From Phycisphaerae bacterium (GTDB lineage: Bacteria > Planctomycetota > Phycisphaerae > Sedimentisphaerales > Anaerobacaceae), in the NCBI GenBank assembly GCA_028715705.1, contig JAQURJ010000003.1:1-59252 (forward strand): DNA of 59,252 bases, in the 5' to 3' direction. The notes under the pieces were generated by a model that was given only the letters and a program-made list of their open reading frames with translations, had not been told where the DNA came from and did not search any database. The position numbers were made by a program, and so were the translations under genes. Shown here in pieces: positions 51,607 to 59,252 of this stretch; position 1 is the first letter of the stretch; the number at the start of each line of letters is the position of its first letter.

Positions 51607-52074
51607 ATGCTTTTATTAACAGGCGAATATCAGCACACCATCGATGATAAGAATCGCGTTCTTGTCTCGAACAAGCTGCGTAGTCAGATCGATGCCGACG
51701 AGCACGGCAACAATTTTTATCTGGTGCTTGGTTCCAACGGCATTTTATGCCTTTATCCCGAAAAATATTTTGAACAGTTGGTCGCGGCTGGTGCTCCGAA
51801 AGGTGCGGCTCCGGATGAAGCGGTCGCTTTTGAGCGTATGAGCTTTGCTCTGGCGAGCAAAGTTGAGTTGGACAGGCAAGGACGCCTACTCATCAATGAT
51901 CGACTTAGGACGAGGGCTGGGCTGAAGGAACAGATCACCCTCGTCGGTGTAAGAGACCATATCGAGATATGGAATAACGATAACTGGGAAGATTATCTGC
52001 AAAGCCACATGGGACAGTACCAGCAGCAGATGTCGCAGGCTCGGCAGAATATCTTGCAATCGCAAACTGAATAA
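51607..52074 (+). CDS. mraZ: Transcriptional regulator MraZ
   Basis: 155 aa, two SpoVT/AbrB-type repeats; oligomeric DNA-binding autoregulator of the dcw cluster. LTGEYQHTIDDKNRVLVSNK and the second-repeat VELDRQGRLLINDRLRTRAG are typical. C-terminal coiled tail. It is the first gene of the plus-strand division cluster. RBS is weak (GGGAAC). Its 3' end overlaps or abuts the next small gene. Confidence 0.93.
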   Translation: MLLLTGEYQHTIDDKNRVLVSNKLRSQIDADEHGNNFYLVLGSNGILCLYPEKYFEQLVAAGAPKGAAPDEAVAFERMSFALASKVELDRQGRLLINDRLRTRAGLKEQITLVGVRDHIEIWNNDNWEDYLQSHMGQYQQQMSQARQNILQSQTE

Positions 52075-52094
52075 TGCCAATGGAGGGCAAAAGT

Positions 52095-52283
52095 ATGGAA
52101 GATTACTACAAAATTATGGATAGCCTTAGTTGCGACAGGCAGGCCAGCGTCGAAACTCTCGAAGCAATCGAGATATTAAGCGAGCGGCTTGAAAGGCTAA
52201 AACAAATTTCACCTTGTTTTGCCGCAGTGGATTTTTCACCTGAGGTGAAAGCTTTGACAGACAGCAAGGTGCCGGTTTATTGA
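52095..52283 (+). CDS. Small hypothetical protein between mraZ and rsmH
   Basis: 62 aa from ATG 52095 (GGAGGG upstream); an in-frame ATG at 52074 overlapping the mraZ stop would give 69 aa. MEDYYKIMDSLSCDRQASVE, then SERLERLKQISPCFAAVDFS, looks helical with two cysteines. No family recognised. Its tight position in the cluster suggests co-translation with mraZ and rsmH. Confidence 0.55.
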   Translation: MEDYYKIMDSLSCDRQASVETLEAIEILSERLERLKQISPCFAAVDFSPEVKALTDSKVPVY

Positions 52284-52287
52284 GGCC

Positions 52288-53199
52288 GTGGGACAGGATA
52301 GCGTTGAGCATATCCCGGTACTTGAAGAAACTCTTGCCGAGCGAATAAAACTGCCGCAAGATGCGGTGATGGTCGATGCGACCATAGGGCATGGAGGCCA
52401 TAGTTTTTTATTCGGCAGGGATTTGGGCCCCAAGGGAGTTCTCATCGGTCTGGATGTTGATAAAGGTTCTCTCCAAAGGGCCCGAGAAAAACTTAACGAC
52501 CTGGCTTGCCGGGTTGTTTTAATAGAATCCAACTTTTCTCGCATAAGAGAGGTTGTTTCTGATGTCGGCGTCAGCGGCGTCGATTTTATCCTTGCCGACC
52601 TGGGTATTTGCTCGGCTCAAATCGCTGATATTGAAAAAGGTTTGAGTTTTCAGCAGGAAAGTCCGCTGGATATGAGACTTGATGAAAGTTTAAGGCTTAC
52701 TGCTGCCGATATAATCGATTGTTACGACGAAAAAGACCTTGCCGACTTGATTTATGAATACGGCGAGGACAGGGCTTCGCGAAGGATCGCGAGGTTCATT
52801 GTATACGAACGCAAAAATAAACGGATTGAAACGACGACCCAATTAGCCGGCATAGTATGCAAGGCGCTTGGTCAGCCGGGAAAATCGCGAAAGAGCAAGA
52901 TACATCCGGCGACGCGGACTTTTCAGGCGCTGCGTATTGCTGTAAATGATGAGTTGGAAAATTTAAGGAAGCTGCTTGATGGCGCAGAAAAGGTTTTAAG
53001 GCCGCAGGGTAAGCTTGCCGTAATAAGCTTTCACAGCCTTGAAGACAGGATTGTCAAATGGGATATGAAAGCGCGGGCACAAAGTGGTGCATATAACATC
53101 CTTACCAAGAAACCTTTGGTTGCCAGCGAGCAGGAAAAGAAGAATAACCCGCGATCGCGAAGTGCTAAACTTAGGATCGCGGAAAAAATAGCAGGTTAA
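52288..53199 (+). CDS. rsmH: 16S rRNA (cytosine1402-N4)-methyltransferase
   Basis: Formerly MraW. 303 aa, GTG start. EHIPVLEETLAERI, VDATIGHGGHSFLF (SAM motif), LADLGICSAQIADIEKGLSF, HPATRTFQALRIAVNDELENL and SFHSLEDRIVK are diagnostic. Canonical position after mraZ, apart from the small gene between them. Confidence 0.95.
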   Translation: MGQDSVEHIPVLEETLAERIKLPQDAVMVDATIGHGGHSFLFGRDLGPKGVLIGLDVDKGSLQRAREKLNDLACRVVLIESNFSRIREVVSDVGVSGVDFILADLGICSAQIADIEKGLSFQQESPLDMRLDESLRLTAADIIDCYDEKDLADLIYEYGEDRASRRIARFIVYERKNKRIETTTQLAGIVCKALGQPGKSRKSKIHPATRTFQALRIAVNDELENLRKLLDGAEKVLRPQGKLAVISFHSLEDRIVKWDMKARAQSGAYNILTKKPLVASEQEKKNNPRSRSAKLRIAEKIAG

Positions 53200-53225
53200 A
53201 TTGTTGCAAATGGAGTCTTGATACT

Positions 53226-54041
53226 ATGACAGCGGATGCTAAGATCGGATTGTTGCTTGGACTTGTATTTATTTTTATCATCGCCTTTCTTATTAATGGC
53301 TTACCCGGCTTTACCAGGCAATCCGACAGCAATGCACTGACGACAACTATGGTTAACGGCGACCTTGGCATTGGCGAAAACGAACGGCGTGTGAACCGCG
53401 GACTTGAACGGGTGGAAGTAATAGCTCCACCGCAGATAATTATTGAAGACCCCGAGCCTGCTGTAGTGGATGATTCGGTACGTTTTGTGATGGACCTGCC
53501 CGGGGCCGATAAAGCGGTCGTCGAGCCTTTGCCAGCCCGGATACCAGAACCCGTTATAGCGTTTCCTCCAGCGGCGAAAATTTCCGCAACGCCCAAGTAT
53601 GTCGTTCAAAGCGGTGACAATCTCGCCAGCATTGCCAAGAAATTCTATGGCGAAGACGAAGGTAACAGAAAGGTTAATATAGATGCGATCTATGCTGCAA
53701 ACAAAGATACACTTCCATCGCCGGATAAGCTTCAGGTCGGCCAGAAATTGACCATACCTCCTTTGGGAATAGATATTTCACAAGCTCAGGCCAATGCTGC
53801 GCCAAATCTTGGCTCAAAATTATTCGAGCAGGTAAAGAGTATCGGTCAGCGTCATTTTTCGAAAGATGAGGCGAAAACGGGAACTTACGTTGTTAAAGAC
53901 GGCGACAACCTGTGGAAAATAGCGGCCCAACAGCTTGGAAACGGCATCCGGTACAAAGAGATTGAGAAACTCAATTCCGACACACTCGGCAGCAAGAGCA
54001 GCCTGCAAACTGGAATGAAACTACAGCTTCCGGCGAAGTGA
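53226..54041 (+). CDS. Membrane-anchored protein with two LysM domains
   Basis: 271 aa. N-terminal membrane helix (IGLLLGLVFIFIIAFLINGL), a low-complexity linker, then LysM 1 (KYVVQSGDNLASIAKKFYGE to about residue 178) and LysM 2 (TYVVKDGDNLWKIAAQQLGN to the C-terminus). LysM binds peptidoglycan GlcNAc. It sits where ftsL is commonly found, suggesting a role in anchoring cell-wall synthesis or division machinery. No enzymatic domain. Confidence 0.8.
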   Translation: MTADAKIGLLLGLVFIFIIAFLINGLPGFTRQSDSNALTTTMVNGDLGIGENERRVNRGLERVEVIAPPQIIIEDPEPAVVDDSVRFVMDLPGADKAVVEPLPARIPEPVIAFPPAAKISATPKYVVQSGDNLASIAKKFYGEDEGNRKVNIDAIYAANKDTLPSPDKLQVGQKLTIPPLGIDISQAQANAAPNLGSKLFEQVKSIGQRHFSKDEAKTGTYVVKDGDNLWKIAAQQLGNGIRYKEIEKLNSDTLGSKSSLQTGMKLQLPAK

Positions 54042-54051
54042 CGGGGAGGCT

Positions 54052-54282
54052 ATGAGCAGGTTATGTTTTATTTTTGTCGTGTTTTTTTTCACCATCGCGG
54101 CGATTTTTACTGTTTACATCCGAAACTGCGACAATATTGTTGTTTATGATATTTTTTCCGACAATATCGAGCAAAACCGCCTAAGACAAAAGCTCTGGCA
54201 AAAGCAGCTAAAATTTGAAAGCGACACCACACCGGCTGCTATCGGCAAGTATTTACCGCAGCAGGAGCAAAAAAAACAATAG
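54052..54282 (+). CDS. FtsL-like small membrane protein
   Basis: 76 aa. A membrane helix (LCFIFVVFFFTIAAIFTVYI) is followed by a short helical stretch IEQNRLRQKLWQKQLKFESD with TTPAAIGKY, resembling the FtsL pattern (ENRRLR...SPERIE). The gene lies between rsmH and the FtsI-type PBP, the classical ftsL place. Sequence similarity is weak, so FtsL is an inference from topology and position. A wide Gly/Ala-poor, very short C-terminus is unlike E. coli FtsL. Confidence 0.5.
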   Translation: MSRLCFIFVVFFFTIAAIFTVYIRNCDNIVVYDIFSDNIEQNRLRQKLWQKQLKFESDTTPAAIGKYLPQQEQKKQ

Positions 54283-54298
54283 TGAAAGCTCAGTTATT

Positions 54299-55999
54299 AT
54301 GCACCGATTGAGGCTGGCCATATTTCTGATGATTATGTTAATGGCGGTCTTTGGCCTGCTGGGGTGGCGGTGTATTCATTTGCAGTATATCGAACATGAT
54401 CGCTTCAACTTCGAAAGCACAAAGCAGCTTCAGCGGATAGAGGAACAAAAACCACAGCGGGGGACTATCGTTGACTGCCGCGGCAAGATATTGGCTGCCA
54501 GTAATCGTATTAATACTATCTTTGTCGATCCTTCTATTATAGAAGATAAAAAGGATGTATCCTGCCAGCTTGGTGACATTTTGGATACCGGTGCACATAT
54601 TATTTGTCAGGATATAACCAAGCCAGGCGTTAATCCTCGATATGTCAAGATCAGGGAAAACGCAACTGACGACCAGTGTATCAAGGCCTCTCGCGTTTAT
54701 GGGGTCGGGGTGGAAACCAAATGGCAGCGCAGCTACCCAGCCGGCAGGTTGGCTGCGCATATTGTCGGTTTTTCGAGCAAAGACAACTTTGGGCTTGAAG
54801 GGATTGAGCTGCAATACGAAGATCAGCTTAAAGGCACTCCGGGCGAGAGCGTTTTTTATGTCGATGCGGCGCGACGTCCCATACGCTTCAAGGAACAGAA
54901 AACTAAACCAGTTGACGGTAAGGGGCTGATCTTAACTATCGATTCGACCATTCAGCAGTTTGTCTATACAGAGCTTTACAACCGCTATACAGAATACCAG
55001 GCCGAGTCGGCTATAGCTATTGTCGCCGAGCCGAAAACCGGCGCTATCCTGGCGTGTGTGTCGCTGCCGGATTTCGACCCGCAAAAGCCTGGGGCAAGTC
55101 CGCCCGATACCTGGCGAAACCGCGCTATTACAGATCAGTTCGAGCCGGGAAGCCTTATGAAACCATTTGTCGTGGCTATCGCCCTTGATAATGGAATAGT
55201 CAATAAGACTGAAAAAATATATTGCGAAAAGGGCAGCTACCATGGGAAGGGTTTCGGGAGGATTGGGGAGTACGGCAATCACAGTTATGGCAATCTGACG
55301 GTAAAAGAGATACTGATACATTCGAGTAATATCGGTATGGCCAAGATTGGTCAGCGGTTGAAAAGACAGACGCTTTATGACGGCCTGTGGATGTTCGGGT
55401 TTTCCAAGCCGACCGGTATAGATATTCCCGGCGAAACCACGGGGATGCTGCGAACTGTTGATAAATGGACAGGTTACAGCGAAACAAGAATCCCTTATGG
55501 GCAGGAGATTACCGTTACGGCTATGCAGCTTGTGCGAGCGTTCTGCATATTGGCAAATGGCGGCAAGGTTGTCGAGCCTTATCTTGTCAAGGCGACAGTC
55601 GATGATGAAGGAAATGTAGAGAAGCTTAAACGCCCCGGTTCTTCGATAGGGTATATTCTCAAGCCCGAAGTAGCCGACTGGGTCGTTAAGGATGCCCTTG
55701 TTGCGGTAGTCAATGAAGGAACCGGCAGCAGGGCTAAGCTCGAAAAATGGCAGTTATTCGGCAAGACCGGAACGGCCAATATCGCCAAATCTGACAGCCG
55801 CGGCTATTCTGAAACCGATTGGGTGGCGTCGTTTATTGCCGGAGCGCCAGCCGAGAATCCGCGGGTGGTGGTGCTTGTCTCGATACGAAAACCAAATCGT
55901 AAGCTGGGAAAAGGTTATACCGGTGGAACAGTGGCTTCGCCGGTCGCGGCAAAGATAATCGAAAAAACCCTGAATTATCTCGAAAATCGCGGACAATAA
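54299..55999 (+). CDS. ftsI: FtsI-type penicillin-binding protein (class B transpeptidase)
   Basis: About 566 aa from ATG 54299 (MHRLRLAIFLMIMLMAVFGL); an upstream frame extends into the ftsL-like gene and is not used. One membrane helix, dimerisation domain with RGTIVDCRGKILAASN, then transpeptidase: SxxK in EPGSLMKPFVVA, SxN in IHSSNIGMAKI, and KTG in LFGKTGTANIAK. No PASTA domains. With FtsW it forms the septal polymerase-transpeptidase pair. Confidence 0.92.
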   Translation: MHRLRLAIFLMIMLMAVFGLLGWRCIHLQYIEHDRFNFESTKQLQRIEEQKPQRGTIVDCRGKILAASNRINTIFVDPSIIEDKKDVSCQLGDILDTGAHIICQDITKPGVNPRYVKIRENATDDQCIKASRVYGVGVETKWQRSYPAGRLAAHIVGFSSKDNFGLEGIELQYEDQLKGTPGESVFYVDAARRPIRFKEQKTKPVDGKGLILTIDSTIQQFVYTELYNRYTEYQAESAIAIVAEPKTGAILACVSLPDFDPQKPGASPPDTWRNRAITDQFEPGSLMKPFVVAIALDNGIVNKTEKIYCEKGSYHGKGFGRIGEYGNHSYGNLTVKEILIHSSNIGMAKIGQRLKRQTLYDGLWMFGFSKPTGIDIPGETTGMLRTVDKWTGYSETRIPYGQEITVTAMQLVRAFCILANGGKVVEPYLVKATVDDEGNVEKLKRPGSSIGYILKPEVADWVVKDALVAVVNEGTGSRAKLEKWQLFGKTGTANIAKSDSRGYSETDWVASFIAGAPAENPRVVVLVSIRKPNRKLGKGYTGGTVASPVAAKIIEKTLNYLENRGQ

Positions 56000-56068
56000 A
56001 TCGTACTGCGTACTGCGAAATGCAGGTTGCTCGGTATGCGGTACTCGGAACACAGTACCGGAAATTAT

Positions 56069-57139
56069 ATGGCAAAGATAGTTTATGCGGTAGCAGGCGA
56101 AGGGTTCGGGCACAGCAGCCGGTCGCATTTGATCGGCAAGCGTCTCATCGATGCTGGTCATGACGTAATATTCGCAGGCTCGAATAAGTCACTTGAGTAT
56201 CTTAGACTTTATTTCGGCAACAGGGTCAAAGAGGTATTTGGCCTGACGTTTGCATATGAGCATGGGAAAATCAGCCCCTTTTCGACGGTAACCAAAAATC
56301 TTAGCCGCATCATTTACGCCGACAGACTTAACCATCGGCTATTCAAGGATCACATCGAGCCGTTTGCTCCTGATTTGGTAATAACTGATTTTGAGCCGTT
56401 TTGCGCGTGGTGGGCGATAAGAAATAAGGTACCCTTTATTAGTATTGACCACGAGCATTTTTTGACCCACTGCAAGCTCGACCGTATCGAGGGACAGTTT
56501 CTGACACATTTGAACGCAGCCGTGGTAGCTCGGACATATTATTTCTGGGCCAAGGCGTACATTGTGATAAACTTTTTTGACGTGCCGGTAAAGTCGGCCA
56601 ATACATATCTTTTACCGCCGGTGGTGCGACCCATGCTCACCCAATATCAGTCGTCAAACGGTGGGCATATTCTGATATATTCCACAACCGGACAGGACGA
56701 GGGAAAATTACTCGATACACTGGGCAAATTCAAGGATCAGCGGTTTATTGTTTATGGGTTCGGAGAGGCGAGGGAAATTGGTAACTGCACATTAAAAGAG
56801 CGCAGCACAGAAGGATTTCTTGCCGACCTTGCAGCTTGCCGGGGGGTTATTGCTTCAGCTGGGTTTTCGCTGATAAGTGAATGCCTGTATTTCAAAAAGA
56901 AGATGCTTCTGTTGCCGGTAGCCGGACAGTATGAGCAGATCGTAAATACCCACTATGCGCAGAAGCTCGGTCTTGGTGTTGGCGCTGCGGAGGTTGATGA
57001 AGAATCCCTTTCGGCATTTTTTGCCGAACTTGAAAAACCCATGCCTGAAGATAAACGCATCCTGTGGTCGAGCAATGAAAAATTCTTTGAGAGCCTTAAG
57101 CCTATATTTGAAAAACTGCCTGTTCCCATACATCTATAA
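56069..57139 (+). CDS. Glycosyltransferase-like protein (GT-B, MJ1255 type)
   Basis: 357 aa from ATG 56069 (MAKIVYAVAGEGFGHSSRSH); an earlier ATG at 56027 lies in repeat-like sequence. N-terminal GEGFGHSSRSHLIGKRLIDAGHDVIFAG, DLVITDFEPFCAWWA, then C-terminal GFSLISECLYFKKKMLLLPVAGQ, the nucleotide-sugar-binding motif of GT28-like enzymes, and YEQIVNTHYAQKLG. The substrate is unknown. Its position after ftsI suggests an envelope glycan. Confidence 0.75.
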   Translation: MAKIVYAVAGEGFGHSSRSHLIGKRLIDAGHDVIFAGSNKSLEYLRLYFGNRVKEVFGLTFAYEHGKISPFSTVTKNLSRIIYADRLNHRLFKDHIEPFAPDLVITDFEPFCAWWAIRNKVPFISIDHEHFLTHCKLDRIEGQFLTHLNAAVVARTYYFWAKAYIVINFFDVPVKSANTYLLPPVVRPMLTQYQSSNGGHILIYSTTGQDEGKLLDTLGKFKDQRFIVYGFGEAREIGNCTLKERSTEGFLADLAACRGVIASAGFSLISECLYFKKKMLLLPVAGQYEQIVNTHYAQKLGLGVGAAEVDEESLSAFFAELEKPMPEDKRILWSSNEKFFESLKPIFEKLPVPIHL

Positions 57140-57147
57140 AAATAATA

Positions 57148-58107
57148 TCACCTTGTGCGGATGAGCTGATTGGGATCGTATTTGATGTGTGGGGCGAGTG
57201 TGGCAAGGTCTTGTATGAATCTTCTTCCGTCCTGGAAATAACCGGCTGTGGGTTTGAGTTCGCTGTGATGAGATAAAAAGTAGCGGTTGATATTTTCCAC
57301 CATAAGTTCGCGCAGGTATTTGCTGGTCATGGACGCGAGCGAAACCGGCAAAAAGCGATCGTCGGCTTTGACAACAAAATGGATTCGCATTTTCCGCTTG
57401 TCCTCGCGGATTTCGTAACTGCTTGTCTTTTCCGTCTCCTTCAGTATAGTAAAATCAGCAGCGGGAAAAACCTTCTGCAATTCGGCGCGATAATGCGACC
57501 TGCCGCCTTGCCTGTCGGCTACTATCTGCAGATTATTTTCGCCAAAAGTGTCCCATGCGTGCAGGATGAAAACAGCACTTGCGGAAAATAGCACAGCCGA
57601 TTTATTGTCCGTCATTTCGACCAACTGGTTGTAACGGAACACGTCAACGCAATTGCTGCGCATATCCAACAAGCGGATGTTATTTTTCAAAAGGTCCTTT
57701 TGCAAAACGTCTGCGCAGATGTCCAAATCGCCGTGATCGGTGTCCAGAAGATGGTCATTATGGTTTTTATACCATGGATATGCCTCGATCCTGTCGATCA
57801 TATCAGGGCAAAGAAACATTAACAGTTCGGTTAGATTGGCAGGATTTTTACCCAGCAGACGCAGGCAGGCAAGGACGGCTCGCTGTAAATTTTTTAATCC
57901 ACTTGATTTATCGTGAACTTTCTTGCTGTCGGCGATATGAAGCCGGCCGAGCGAGCGTTTCTTATTTTTGACCACGCTTTTTCGCAGAAGTTTCCATAAA
58001 TCCGCGTCGATCATACCATCGGGTAACTCGAAACTGACAGAACTGATCACCAGCGGCCCAAGCATCGGACCAAACCCTGCTTCATCTATGCCTACAAGAA
58101 CAGCCAT
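57148..58107 (-). CDS. Ribonuclease HII-like protein, enlarged
   Basis: 319 aa, against about 200-260 for RNase HII. It begins AVLVGIDEAGFGPMLGPLVI, the RNase HII GIDEAGRGPLAGP signature with Arg replaced by Phe, and has GRLHIADSKKVHD (like the DSKKL motif). A likely third acidic residue is in IVADRQGGRSHY. Long helical insertions separate these motifs. It converges on the glycosyltransferase gene. Nuclease activity is not certain. Confidence 0.65.
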   Translation of the reverse strand: MAVLVGIDEAGFGPMLGPLVISSVSFELPDGMIDADLWKLLRKSVVKNKKRSLGRLHIADSKKVHDKSSGLKNLQRAVLACLRLLGKNPANLTELLMFLCPDMIDRIEAYPWYKNHNDHLLDTDHGDLDICADVLQKDLLKNNIRLLDMRSNCVDVFRYNQLVEMTDNKSAVLFSASAVFILHAWDTFGENNLQIVADRQGGRSHYRAELQKVFPAADFTILKETEKTSSYEIREDKRKMRIHFVVKADDRFLPVSLASMTSKYLRELMVENINRYFLSHHSELKPTAGYFQDGRRFIQDLATLAPHIKYDPNQLIRTR

Positions 58108-58240
58108 CCATGCCTCAATTTTTAAAAAACCCTGAACAAATTCTAATCGCCATGCGTAAAATTGTCAATTAATGTCCGATAAAATAACAGAAACTCTGCC
58201 TGTTGAATAAGTTAGGAAACAAGATTTCAGCAAAAAATTC

Positions 58241-58268
58241 TTGACGCAAAGCAGTTTGGTTTTATAAT
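58241..58268 (+). promoter_or_regulatory. Promoter of the ABC transporter operon
   Basis: TTGACG (58241-58246), 16-base spacer, TATAAT (58263-58268). About 46 bases before the start codon at 58315, which has AGGAG upstream. Confidence 0.65.
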
Positions 58269-58314
58269 CATCCGTTTTCCGGGCTGAATGTTTAATTTTT
58301 AGGAGCCATGTTTT

Positions 58315-59037
58315 ATGATAAAAGTAAAACAACTGCGACGTACTTTCGGTCCCATCATTGCGGTGGACAATCTGTCTTTCGAAGTTCAAAAGGGTGAGGT
58401 TCTTGGCTTTCTTGGACCAAACGGAGCCGGCAAGAGCACGGCTATGAAGATGCTGGCCTGTTTCCTCGCTCCTGACAGCGGAACCGCCACTATCTGCGGC
58501 TGCGATATTATCAAAGAGCCGATTCAGGTTCGCAAGTCACTTGGCTACCTGGCCGAAAACGCCCCTGCTTACGGCGAGATGACAGTGGGATCGTTTTTGA
58601 ACTTTGTATGTGACGCAAGGCAGATCAATGGAGCGGCAAGAAAAAAAGCCCTCGACAGGGTTGTCCCGATGTGTTCGATCGAATCGGTCTATCACCAAAC
58701 GATTGACACGCTTTCGAAAGGTTATCACAGGCGCGTGGGATTAGCCGAAGCGCTTATTCATGACCCGCCTGTATTGATACTTGACGAGCCAACCGATGGA
58801 CTTGACCCGAATCAAAAACACGAAGTTCGTCAATTGATAAGCAAAATGGCCTCGGAAAAATGTATCGTCATTTCAACCCATATCCTCGAAGAGGTCGAAG
58901 CGGTCTGCACACGGACGATAATAATCGCACACGGTGAAAAGCTTGTGGACAGCACTCCGCAGAAGCTCAAGGAAGAACACCAGTGCAGCCTCGAAGAGGT
59001 CTTCAGGCGGATAACGAAAACAAAAAAGAGTGCCTGA
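58315..59037 (+). CDS. ABC transporter ATP-binding protein (GldA-like)
   Basis: 240 aa. Walker A GPNGAGKST near 38-46; signature is atypical LSKGYHRRVGLAEAL (a relaxed LSGGQ); Walker B VLILDEPTDGLDPN; the H-loop STHILEEVEAVC. It resembles GldA, the ATPase of a gliding-motility or exopolysaccharide-type exporter, and similar modules in non-gliding bacteria. It is followed 15 bp later by a permease of the matching GldF type. Confidence 0.9.
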   Translation: MIKVKQLRRTFGPIIAVDNLSFEVQKGEVLGFLGPNGAGKSTAMKMLACFLAPDSGTATICGCDIIKEPIQVRKSLGYLAENAPAYGEMTVGSFLNFVCDARQINGAARKKALDRVVPMCSIESVYHQTIDTLSKGYHRRVGLAEALIHDPPVLILDEPTDGLDPNQKHEVRQLISKMASEKCIVISTHILEEVEAVCTRTIIIAHGEKLVDSTPQKLKEEHQCSLEEVFRRITKTKKSA

Positions 59038-59052
59038 TAAGGAGTAAAACAG

Positions 59053-59252
59053 ATGAACGGCTTTGCTGCTGTATTCAAAAGAGAGCTTAAAAGTTACTTC
59101 GCCACGCCGGTCGCTTACGTGTTTCTCGTGATATTTCTGTTCTTCGCGGGGTACTTGCCTTTCCGACAGGGATTTTACGACATTCGGCAGGCGGATATGC
59201 GGTTATTCTTTATGAATCTTCCGCTTCTGTTCGTATTTATGGTTCCATGCAC
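59053..59252 (+). CDS. ABC transporter permease, GldF-like (partial, cut by window end)
   Basis: ATG at 59053 with AAGGAG upstream. The 66 codons available read MNGFAAVFKRELKSYFATPV then AYVFLVIFLFFAGYLPF, the beginning of a multi-pass permease, with FMNLPLLFVFMVPC at the edge. Its start and the ATPase upstream match the GldA-GldF pair; the remainder, and any GldG, lies outside the window. Confidence 0.75.
   Translation, partial: MNGFAAVFKRELKSYFATPVAYVFLVIFLFFAGYLPFRQGFYDIRQADMRLFFMNLPLLFVFMVPC

Overview
The window looks like a bacterial chromosome segment from the Planctomycetota, most likely a Phycisphaerae/Sedimentisphaerales-type anaerobe. This rests on the character of the 16S rRNA gene, a 16S with no 23S, 5S or tRNA beside it, a dispersed division/cell-wall cluster, secreted proteins ending in dockerin repeats, a PurS-PurS-PurL fusion, and a GH57/MalQ/GH130 carbohydrate set. 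The assignment comes from family knowledge and reading by eye; no tree or search was run.

Layout. 1-528 is gene-free and repeat-bearing. 529-6074 is a complete, tightly overlapping biotin operon on the minus strand (bioB-F-G-C-D-A), covering the pimeloyl-ACP steps (BioC/BioG) and ring assembly. 6.2-10.1 kb holds two dockerin-tailed secreted paralogues, a class IV aminotransferase, an orphan ribosomal protein bL21 gene and a siroheme-synthase N-domain protein. 10.2-12.2 kb is a scarred region: an ankyrin pseudogene, a small Cys-rich protein, a small gene interrupted by one stop codon, a fumarase beta subunit, and a four-helix-bundle gene flanked by a 19-bp inverted repeat. 12.2-19.2 kb carries a YchF-like GTPase, two zinc dehydrogenases, cinA, a self-contained small-peptide unit, a mannitol-dehydrogenase relic with its NAD domain deleted, a small zinc ribbon and a histidine kinase. 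19.3-21.5 kb is the 16S unit: a 21-bp tandem repeat, promoter, boxA-like leader, processing stem, 16S and terminator.

From 21.6 to 30.1 kb come an SPFH protein, a MNT-type nucleotidyltransferase pair, a DUF502 membrane protein, accA (with a candidate attenuator), tyrA-purL-purQ and a PilZ protein. From 30.3 to 35.7 kb the minus strand carries a nuclease gene and an aspartate-family cluster (hom, apgM, greA, lysC). From 36 to 41.7 kb lie a secreted protein, malQ, a GH57 enzyme and a divergent GH130 phosphorylase, consistent with alpha-glucan and beta-mannoside metabolism. 42.4-46.5 kb has an ATP-cone protein next to nrdR, a C-terminally short pyruvate kinase, a membrane protein and a Wza-type export lipoprotein. 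folC follows. 48.6-57.1 kb is the division/cell-wall region: murG-ftsW on the minus strand, and mraZ, a small protein, rsmH, a LysM protein, an FtsL-like protein, an FtsI-type PBP and a glycosyltransferase on the plus strand. The window ends with an RNase HII-like protein and the start of a GldA/GldF-like ABC transporter.

The most unusual items are: the promoter-peptide-terminator unit at 15.6-15.8 kb; the in-place deletion of the mannitol dehydrogenase gene at 17.3 kb; the exact 21-bp periodic array upstream of the 16S promoter, with a related copy near nrdR; the inverted-repeat-flanked four-helix cassette whose arms supply the fumarase stop codon and the cassette's own C-terminus; an attenuator-like leader in front of accA; and promoters placed so close to the bioB and folC start codons that their mRNAs look leaderless.
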